This document shows positions 7,691 through 12,024 of a stretch of DNA of 12,024 bases, one piece after another. Source of the DNA: Bacteroidales bacterium UBA5206 (GTDB lineage Bacteria; Bacteroidota; Bacteroidia; Bacteroidales; Tenuifilaceae); contig DHVO01000078.1 of the NCBI GenBank assembly GCA_002412705.1, positions 14,848 to 26,871 of the forward strand, read 5' to 3'. A program made the position numbers and the translations under genes. Numbering within the stretch: the first letter of the stretch is position 1; each line of letters starts with the position of its first letter. Below the pieces are notes generated by a model. That model searched no databases, had not been told where the DNA came from, and saw only the letters and a list, made by a program, of their open reading frames with translations.

Positions 7691-8509
7691 CTAGTGTTTA
7701 GTCGTTTCACGCTCACGGTTATTTTCCAATCGTCCTTCTTTCACAACAACCTTGCTTTCGTGGTAAACAAGGGAGTAGGGTGGAACGCTATGGGTTAGCC
7801 ATACGTTTCCGCCAATGGTGCTACTGGCTCCAATGGTGGTATTTCCACCAAGTATTGTGCTGCCTGCGTAAACTATTACATCGTTCTCAATGGTTGGGTG
7901 ACGTTTGGTTTTGGCAATCTCCTTACTTACGCTAAGCGCACCAATGGTTACACCTTGGTATAGCTTAACGCGGTTACCAATTATGGCTGTCTCGCCAATT
8001 ACAACACCAGTTCCGTGATCTATGCAAAAGTTTGAGCCAATTGTTGCTCCTGGGTGAATATCGATACCCGTAATGGAGTGTGCATACTCGGTCATTATTC
8101 GCGGTATTAGCAGCACCCCTTGCACATGGAGCTGATGTGCCATTCTGTAAACCAGGATGGCAAAAAAACCGGGGTAGGCAAGCACAACCTCGTCGGCATT
8201 TTGGGCAGCAGGGTCATTCTGGGCAATGAATTGAGCATCCTCTTCAAGCGATTTTTTGATGCTCTGGATACTTGAGAAAAAGTTGGCTGCAAGAAGCTTT
8301 GGGCTTGCCGTAGTGCTAACGCTTAGTGGTTTTAGCAGCTTAGCAAGACGTTTCTGTAAAAGCCATTGTGGCGCAAGCTGACTTCCTCCGCCATCGATTA
8401 TAGGAAACATGAACGAAGCCATTTGTTGTATGAACCTATGGATCTCGTCTTTAGCGGGAAAATCTTTTCGGGTAAACCGCTTTGTTATTTGTTGTATTGT
8501 GGCAACCAT
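7691..8509 (-). CDS. cysE: Serine O-acetyltransferase
   Basis: It transfers acetyl from acetyl-CoA to the serine hydroxyl, the first committed step of cysteine synthesis, in the cytoplasm. The 272 residues show the SAT layout: an all-helical N-terminal domain (about 1-140), then a left-handed beta helix of hexapeptide repeats (about 145-245) with the signature stretch TGIDIHPGATIG. The catalytic pair is visible as D150/H152 and D164/H165 (CIDHGTGVVIGET); the two histidines correspond to E. coli H158 and H193. The C-terminal tail, which in other SATs binds CysK and carries feedback inhibition, is short and charged here and does not end in the classical Ile, so complex formation with CysK is uncertain. 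The start ATG at 8509 lies 21 nt after the T run of an intrinsic terminator in its own leader; see the leader peptide and attenuator entries. Confidence 0.94.
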   Translation of the reverse strand: MVATIQQITKRFTRKDFPAKDEIHRFIQQMASFMFPIIDGGGSQLAPQWLLQKRLAKLLKPLSVSTTASPKLLAANFFSSIQSIKKSLEEDAQFIAQNDPAAQNADEVVLAYPGFFAILVYRMAHQLHVQGVLLIPRIMTEYAHSITGIDIHPGATIGSNFCIDHGTGVVIGETAIIGNRVKLYQGVTIGALSVSKEIAKTKRHPTIENDVIVYAGSTILGGNTTIGASSTIGGNVWLTHSVPPYSLVYHESKVVVKEGRLENNRERETTKH

Positions 8510-8530
8510 TGTTCTGCTATTTGTTAAAAT

Positions 8531-8559
8531 AAAAAAAGCCCTTCCGTTGTGGAAGGGCT
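8531..8559 (-). terminator. Intrinsic terminator in the cysE leader (attenuator terminator, 3:4)
   Basis: On the minus strand, AGCCCTTCC (8559-8551) pairs perfectly with GGAAGGGCT (8545-8537), loop ACAAC, followed by a T run at 8537-8531. It points toward cysE and ends 21 bases before its ATG. No promoter could fit between it and the gene, so cysE transcripts must read through it. That argues for conditional termination rather than simple ending of an upstream gene. Confidence 0.88.
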
Positions 8560-8656
8560 CAGTGAAATTATTGAGTACAGATTTTGTACTATATCAATAG
8601 ATGCAAGCATACCCCTTCCGTTTGGTTTGGTAACCAACAGCAACAACAAGAGGTAT
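8537..8656 (-). promoter_or_regulatory. Candidate cysteine-responsive transcription attenuator of cysEK
   Basis: Four segments can pair in two exclusive ways on the minus-strand RNA. Segment 1 (8656-8648, AUACCUCUU) pairs with segment 2 (8617-8609, AAGGGGUAU) over 9 bp with one G-U; the four Cys codons lie in its loop. Segment 2 (GGAAGGG, 8619-8613) can instead pair with segment 3 (CCCUUCC, 8557-8551) over 7 bp, an antiterminator that destroys the terminator 3:4. Segments 2 and 4 share GGAAGGG and so compete for segment 3. Between 2 and 3 a further hairpin (8599-8594 and 8589-8586 with 8578-8569, 10 bp with a 4-nt bulge) brings the arms together. A ribosome stalled at the Cys codons would cover segment 1, free segment 2 and allow read-through. 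Cys-replete translation to the stop codon would permit termination. The pairings are seen; the regulation is inferred. Confidence 0.75.
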
Positions 8657-8675
8657 TTTGCAGCTTTATGCTCAT
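8589..8675 (-). CDS. Cys-rich leader peptide of the cysEK operon (28 aa)
   Basis: A 28-codon ORF runs from ATG (8675-8673) to TAG (8591-8589), 79 bases upstream of cysE. The peptide begins MSIKLQNTSCCCCW. Codons 10-13 are TGT TGT TGC TGT (8648-8637), and codon 23 is a fifth Cys. Four successive Cys codons are very unusual for a rare residue and sit directly upstream of a cysteine synthesis operon, as Trp, His or Leu codon runs sit in classical attenuator leader peptides. The peptide itself need not have a function; its translation would report the level of charged Cys-tRNA. No strong Shine-Dalgarno sequence precedes it, which is normal for this phylum. It begins 52 bases after the stop of the upstream siaC-like gene. 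I found no convincing promoter in that gap, so the leader may lie on a longer transcript or use a weak or unrecognised promoter. Polycysteine leader ORFs are known upstream of sulfur genes in mycobacteria. Confidence 0.78.
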   Translation of the reverse strand: MSIKLQNTSCCCCWLPNQTEGVCLHLLI

Positions 8676-8727
8676 AGTGGAATTTGAGTTTTCTATCAAG
8701 TTAACGTAAGTGCACAGAAAAGGTTCA

Positions 8728-9108
8728 CTAAAGTTCGAGTAAATTAAAATCAACCTTGCTAATCAGTGCTTTGTAATCGTTTCCAGCAAAGTAAATATCC
8801 TCATCGTCGCCTTCGTAGTACCAGTTTATGGTAACCTTTTTGCCGCTCTCAATGGATATTTTTTCCAGCTTTTTCATGATATCGAAAATGCGCTTTGAAG
8901 AGCTGGTGTTAAAGTATTCGAATTTTAAATGTATAACTGTTTCGTCGCATGGATTTTGGCTATACTCATCAATCCACTTAATTATGGGATGATAAAAGTC
9001 GATAACATTTTCGGGTATCGATCTTCCGTCAATTCGCATCACTCCTGTTTCGCTATCGAAACAAATATATGGGGTTGTAGGGGTCTCTTTAAGTTCGAAC
9101 TTAACCAT
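8728..9108 (-). CDS. SiaC-family (DUF1987) regulatory phosphoprotein
   Basis: A 126-residue single-domain protein of the DUF1987/SiaC family, which has an anti-sigma-factor-antagonist-like fold. In Pseudomonas aeruginosa, SiaC is phosphorylated on Thr68 by the kinase SiaB, is dephosphorylated by the PP2C phosphatase SiaA, and activates a diguanylate cyclase in biofilm control. Family hallmarks seen here are RIDGRSIPENVIDFYHP (25-41), EYFNTSSSK (64-72) and WYYEGDDEDI (96-105). The phosphoacceptor falls exactly at T68 (NTSSSK). It is downstream of a second paralog by 28 bases on the same strand, so the two form an operon. No SiaA, SiaB or diguanylate cyclase gene is in the window, so partners must lie elsewhere and the pathway is not assured. 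The family call is firm; a role in biofilm signalling is only inferred from the Pseudomonas member. Confidence 0.88.
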   Translation of the reverse strand: MVKFELKETPTTPYICFDSETGVMRIDGRSIPENVIDFYHPIIKWIDEYSQNPCDETVIHLKFEYFNTSSSKRIFDIMKKLEKISIESGKKVTINWYYEGDDEDIYFAGNDYKALISKVDFNLLEL

Positions 9109-9136
9109 TTTGTTATGGTGTTAAGCGTAATAGAAA

Positions 9137-9643
9137 CTAAAGCTCTTCTAGTACTATGTAGTCTTCGCCATGCCCATTTCTAACAATGGCATCCCAGTAT
9201 TTGTGGGTAATAACGGCTTCGTTGCCCGATTTCTTATTCTGTATTCTAACCTTTCTTGCCAGCTCCTTTGCTGCTTCAATTTGCATGAAGTTAAAGGGGA
9301 TGGAGCAAATGGACTGTAGGTCAAGTCCCAACTGGTAAATGGACTCATCGTCCTCTTCGTAAATCCATTCTACCTGCATTCTATTCCCTTTGGAATAGCA
9401 GTTATCCAACCGTTTAAGTATCTCGTTTATGTACTTATTTGAGCTCGAATTGGTGTATTCAAGCTGAAAGGATATTTTTGTTGATTCTGCTGGTTTGCTG
9501 CAGTAATCCGATACCCACTCAAGTAACGGTTGCCAAAAAGAGAATACATCTTCGGTTATTGAGCGACCTTCAATCTCAATTGTGCCTTCCTCTGAAAAGT
9601 TGATGTAGGGACTATCTATCGTCTTATCAATTAGGATTCCCAT
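9137..9643 (-). CDS. SiaC-family (DUF1987) protein with C-terminal extension
   Basis: A paralog of the gene after it, 168 residues. The DUF1987 domain covers about 1-122, with matching motifs EIEGRSITEDVFSFWQP (23-39), EYTNSSSNK (62-70), WIYEEDDESIY (93-103) and the closing IPFNFMQIE. At the place of the phosphoacceptor Thr of SiaC it has Ser (S66 in TNSSSN). Ser could still be phosphorylated, as in SpoIIAA-type proteins, but the site is altered. About 45 further residues follow the domain, beginning with a basic helix (AAKELARKVRIQNKK) and ending acidic (YIVLEEL); I do not recognise this tail. The start ATG at 9643 is the first in frame and aligns with the family N-terminus. It is the first gene of the pair, with a good promoter candidate at 9680-9711. 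Confidence 0.85.
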   Translation of the reverse strand: MGILIDKTIDSPYINFSEEGTIEIEGRSITEDVFSFWQPLLEWVSDYCSKPAESTKISFQLEYTNSSSNKYINEILKRLDNCYSKGNRMQVEWIYEEDDESIYQLGLDLQSICSIPFNFMQIEAAKELARKVRIQNKKSGNEAVITHKYWDAIVRNGHGEDYIVLEEL

Positions 9644-9679
9644 GGTGACTTATTTTGCAAGGCTTTAATTTGTCGGGTT

Positions 9680-9711
9680 TAAAGGTAATCTTTTGATACT
9701 ATATTTTCAAG
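9680..9711 (-). promoter_or_regulatory. Bacteroidota-type promoter of the siaC-like pair
   Basis: On the minus strand CTTG (9711-9708) is followed after exactly 20 bases by TACCTTTA (9687-9680). This fits the Bacteroidota consensus TTTG, 19-21 bases, TAnnTTTG, with one mismatch in each box. The -7 box ends 36 bases before the ATG at 9643, leaving a short leader. An 11-base A tract lies just upstream. Confidence 0.5.
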
Positions 9712-9717
9712 AGTGCA

Positions 9718-9728
9718 TTTTTTTTTTT
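9718..9728. repeat. Homopolymer of 11 T (A on the minus strand)
   Basis: Eleven T in a row lie in the intergenic space between the flippase stop and the siaC-like promoter. On the minus strand it is an A tract ending 6 bases upstream of the -33 box, a position where A tracts can strengthen transcription. Confidence 0.9.
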
Positions 9729-9788
9729 GCCCAACGTCGGCTTTTACGTGTTAAGCCCCCTAATTAGCATGGCTTTTTGTGGTGTATG

Positions 9789-11297
9789 CTACTCCGCTGG
9801 ACTTTTAAGCAAAAGCCAAAACTCCTTTAGCCCAATTAGCCGCAATGCAATTCCAAGTGCTACAATTACAGCAACGCTTACTATATATAAAGTGACCCAG
9901 CCCAGGGGTAGCTTGTATGTTGCTATGGCCAGTACTATGCTTCCTGCGGCAAAAATCACTAGTCGTAGAAGGGTTTTACGGCTAGCGCCTAGATTGAATG
10001 TTCTAACCGACATAATTACTTGTAGTAGAGCTATACTCGCTTGGGTTACTGTGGCCGAAATGGCTGCTCCCAATGCGTTTAGATGAGGGATTAGCAAGAA
10101 GTTTAGGCCAAGGTTTATAGCTACTCCAACCATCGATATTTTGTTAAGCAGCCCTATGCTTCCATTGGCCGTTAGCAAGGTTCCATAAATGTAATTTACC
10201 GATGAGAATACCAGTGTAATCATCATTAGTCCCAGTACTTGGGCCGACTCAAATGAGTGTACATGGTACAGTGTGTTCATAATTTGGTAACGGTACATAT
10301 AGCTGGTAACCGCTATAGCAACAATGGGTACAATTAGCGTTTTGGATGCAAATGATATTAGCGGGATAAGCTCCTCTCTTCGTTTTATCATCCCAGAAAA
10401 CATGGGGAGCAGCAACCCTGCAAATAGGAACGGCACCATGGTAAAGGCATCAAGTATTCGGAAGGCTTGGGCGTATATGCCCGCTTCAACGGCTCCGTTT
10501 GGAAGCATCCGCTCAATCATTATGGAATCGGTGCGGTAGTAAACAGACATAAGCAGCACCAGCATTGCGTATGGATAGCTTTGCTTTATTATGGAGCGGC
10601 TAAAATTTATATCAAAGTGTAGCTTTACAGTTTTAACCTTCATTACAATTACAGCACTAGCAGCTGCTGCGGTAATAAAGTAGGCTAGGGTTTGGGAGTA
10701 GGCAAGCCATTCAATTTTAAATGTTTGACTGGTGATGTTTGTCCACAAAAGAGTGCTGCAAATGGCTATCATTAGTATGCGGTCTATAACCGACATAACG
10801 CTATCTGTTCTAAATAGCTGCAAGCCGCTTATGTTGGATCTTAGGTAGAGTATAAGCGATGCAAGAATTTGGTTAAACGCTAAAACCATCAGTAACCATA
10901 ATGCTTTTCCGCTGTAACCAAAAGAGAAGGCCAGCCCCAGACTTGTAACAATGTAAAACAGGGCCAGAATAAGTTTAATGGCAATAAGGTTAGGCAAAAA
11001 GCGGGGTAGGAGCTGGTTGTGCCGGCTTATTTCCCGGTTATTAAAATTTGTAAGCCCAAAATCTAGCGTAATGTTAAGCAGTAGCGATAGGTTGAATAGG
11101 GCAAAGTAAAGTCCATAATCGTTAGCTCCTACAGTGTTCTGAATGGTTCTGTCTATTCCAAAAATCCAGAATGGCTTAACCAAAAAGTTAAGAGAGAGTA
11201 GGAGTATGAGATTGGATGCGAACTTACGTTTCAACGTTGTGGGGTTTGCTTTTGCTTCCGAAAAGTACGGATTTTTGCCTAAAGATGAGCGTTTCAC
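9789..11297 (-). CDS. Polysaccharide/oligosaccharide flippase (Wzx-like, MOP superfamily)
   Basis: A polytopic inner-membrane protein of 502 residues with about 12-14 hydrophobic helices, the usual length for the Wzx/MurJ/MATE-like polysaccharide transporters that flip lipid-linked glycans to the periplasmic face. The N-terminal part has the recognisable Bacteroidota pattern: a cytoplasmic basic start, then LNFLVKPFWIFGIDRTIQN and VGANDYGLYFALFNLSLLLN, in which the YG and F/L residues of helix 1-2 are conserved in this family. A mid-protein stretch, YYRTDSIMIERMLPNGAVEAGIYAQAFR in part, is the hallmark loop before helix 8. The only in-frame start near the N-terminus is GTG (11297-11295); a stop codon lies three codons upstream and the next start-like codon (TTG) is 21 codons in. 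It follows the TonB-like gene by 27 bases, probably as the same transcript. No glycosyltransferases are in view, so the exported sugar is unknown. Confidence 0.88.
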   Translation of the reverse strand: MKRSSLGKNPYFSEAKANPTTLKRKFASNLILLLSLNFLVKPFWIFGIDRTIQNTVGANDYGLYFALFNLSLLLNITLDFGLTNFNNREISRHNQLLPRFLPNLIAIKLILALFYIVTSLGLAFSFGYSGKALWLLMVLAFNQILASLILYLRSNISGLQLFRTDSVMSVIDRILMIAICSTLLWTNITSQTFKIEWLAYSQTLAYFITAAAASAVIVMKVKTVKLHFDINFSRSIIKQSYPYAMLVLLMSVYYRTDSIMIERMLPNGAVEAGIYAQAFRILDAFTMVPFLFAGLLLPMFSGMIKRREELIPLISFASKTLIVPIVAIAVTSYMYRYQIMNTLYHVHSFESAQVLGLMMITLVFSSVNYIYGTLLTANGSIGLLNKISMVGVAINLGLNFLLIPHLNALGAAISATVTQASIALLQVIMSVRTFNLGASRKTLLRLVIFAAGSIVLAIATYKLPLGWVTLYIVSVAVIVALGIALRLIGLKEFWLLLKSPAE

Positions 11298-11324
11298 ACT
11301 ATCTCATTATCCACCCAAATTATT

Positions 11325-12023
11325 CTATTGCGGAACAAACAAATAGGTTATGCTTCCCCGTTGCTTTGCGGGCGCATTGTCTTTGGCTGTGAATCGGCTG
11401 CTGAGTGCAGCCGATATGGCCGCACTGGTAATGCAATCGTCGTTTACGGAGTTTGACTTGTCAACTTGGGCCGAGGTTACCTTTCCGTTGCGGCTAACCT
11501 CAATGTCAACCACAACTTGTCCGCCCTGTTCGCAAAGGTACGAAGGCACAGGGAGCTCAAGCGCACGACGCCCCTCTAGGAAGTACGATATAACCGATGG
11601 CCCTTTAAACTGGGTGTTGCTTGCTTTTACGGTATTCTTTTCGGGAGTGTTTGGAATAGCTACATCATCAACACTTCTAGATTCGGTGTACTTTTCCTTA
11701 TTGGAGCTCATTTGCGATTTTAACCGCTCAGCCTCTTTGTAAAGCTCATCGGCGTCAATACCCTTGTCGTCGCTAAGGCCAGGGTTAAGATCTTCCTTTG
11801 TTGCATCAACAGCAAAGTTCCTTATGTTCTCTGTTTCGAGGTTTGGATTAAGCGCATCGGCAGGTAAAAGCAGCTCCTTTTTTTCGGGCTCAGCCTGTGG
11901 TGGGTCAATATCAAATTCACGTTGAAAATCTAGCTGAACCTGAGTTTCTATAAGGTATGGCCTACTCTTTATTTCCAGAAACAGGAATAGAATGGCAATT
12001 AAAAGTTGTATAACAATGGTGCC
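11325..12023 (-). CDS. TonB-like periplasmic protein, 5' end outside the window
   Basis: The frame is open to the window edge, giving 232 residues without the true start. An apparent ATG at 11711 is internal. The visible N-terminal part is a membrane helix (TIVIQLLIAILFLFLEI), then an acidic, Pro-containing periplasmic linker (FDIDPPQAEPEKKE and onward, with a coiled segment ELYKEAERLK). The last ~85 residues form a TonB C-terminal-like domain: GRRALELPVPSYLCEQGGQVVVDIEV, then SRNGKV and the closing GSITYLFVPQ. This arrangement matches the short TonB-like proteins common in Bacteroidales, which carry a Cys pair (PSYLC and DDCI here) in the domain. TonB proteins couple the proton gradient across the inner membrane, through ExbB/ExbD, to outer-membrane transport. 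Whether this one does so is unproven; an exbD-like neighbour would be expected upstream, outside the window. The flippase gene follows by 27 bases. Confidence 0.82.
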   Translation of the reverse strand, partial: GTIVIQLLIAILFLFLEIKSRPYLIETQVQLDFQREFDIDPPQAEPEKKELLLPADALNPNLETENIRNFAVDATKEDLNPGLSDDKGIDADELYKEAERLKSQMSSNKEKYTESRSVDDVAIPNTPEKNTVKASNTQFKGPSVISYFLEGRRALELPVPSYLCEQGGQVVVDIEVSRNGKVTSAQVDKSNSVNDDCITSAAISAALSSRFTAKDNAPAKQRGSITYLFVPQ

Positions 12024-12024
12024 T

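Noticed and set aside
7657..7716. A CysK start at 7716, adding 20 N-terminal residues
   Set aside because: It would overlap cysE by 26 bases and add sequence without family features, whereas the ATG at 7656 places the PLP lysine at position 41 as in characterised CysK.
7424..7798. A 124-codon plus-strand ORF across the cysE-cysK junction
   Set aside because: It is the antisense shadow of two well-supported genes, with no family resemblance.
8510..8675. A T-box or known metabolite riboswitch as regulator of cysEK
   Set aside because: The leader is short, has no T-box sequence or specifier-loop layout, and the translated Cys run with four alternating segments explains it better.
9718..9728. 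A phase-variable coding tract
   Set aside because: The homopolymer is intergenic and interrupts no supported reading frame.
9700..9790. An intrinsic terminator for the flippase gene
   Set aside because: Possible stems (AAGCC/GGCTT and GCC/GGC) are only 3-5 bp with poor placement of T runs on the minus strand, so nothing convincing is present.
11325..11711. A complete 128-residue protein starting at ATG 11711
   Set aside because: The same frame continues open to the window edge and encodes a membrane helix and linker, so this ATG is internal to a longer TonB-like protein.
11350..11742. A 130-codon plus-strand ORF
   Set aside because: It is antisense to the TonB-like gene, whose sequence shows clear family motifs; the plus-strand product has no recognisable features.

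Overview
The window looks like chromosomal DNA from a Bacteroidota member, most likely of the order Bacteroidales; family and genus cannot be read from it. The signs are a B12-dependent (class II) ribonucleotide reductase, a tandem pair of DUF1987/SiaC proteins, a lipoprotein with an Asp/Lys-rich segment right after its lipid-anchor Cys, a Bacteroidales-style TonB-like protein, starts without clear Shine-Dalgarno sequences, and promoter-like motifs of the Bacteroidota TTG / TAnnTTTG type.

Layout. 1-843 (+) is the 3' end of nrdJ, closed by a strong hairpin terminator (875-919). 1012-1509 (-) is a free-standing prolyl-tRNA editing protein of the ProX/YbaK family, divergent from 1656-4544 (+), a secreted two-domain M16 zinc peptidase. 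4568-6719 is an unusual block: two 114-bp direct repeats, differing at one base, flank one AT-rich gene (4875-6593, +) for an unrecognised, probably surface-exposed lipoprotein. Each repeat has 22-bp imperfect terminal inverted repeats like a MITE and ends in a hairpin terminator. 6748-8509 (-) is a cysE-cysK operon for cysteine synthesis. Upstream, on the same strand, are two siaC-like genes (8728-9108 and 9137-9643, -) with a good promoter candidate. An oligosaccharide flippase (9789-11297, -) and the C-terminal 232 residues of a TonB-like protein (11325-12023, -) complete the window.

The most interesting element is the 5' leader of cysE. It encodes a 28-residue peptide (8589-8675, -) with four consecutive Cys codons and a fifth Cys, followed by an intrinsic terminator (8531-8559) only 21 nt before the cysE ATG. 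The leader contains segments that pair in two mutually exclusive ways: 1:2 plus the 3:4 terminator, or a 2:3 antiterminator, with the Cys codons in the 1:2 loop. This is the architecture of a classical ribosome-stalling attenuator. It predicts that cysEK is switched on when charged Cys-tRNA is scarce.

How the genes work together: CysE makes O-acetylserine and CysK converts it with sulfide to cysteine, the amino acid the leader would sense. The repeat-flanked lipoprotein gene looks like an accessory insertion that recombination could remove. The remaining genes are ordinary core functions (dNTP synthesis, tRNA proofreading, proteolysis, envelope export) with no evident link to one another.
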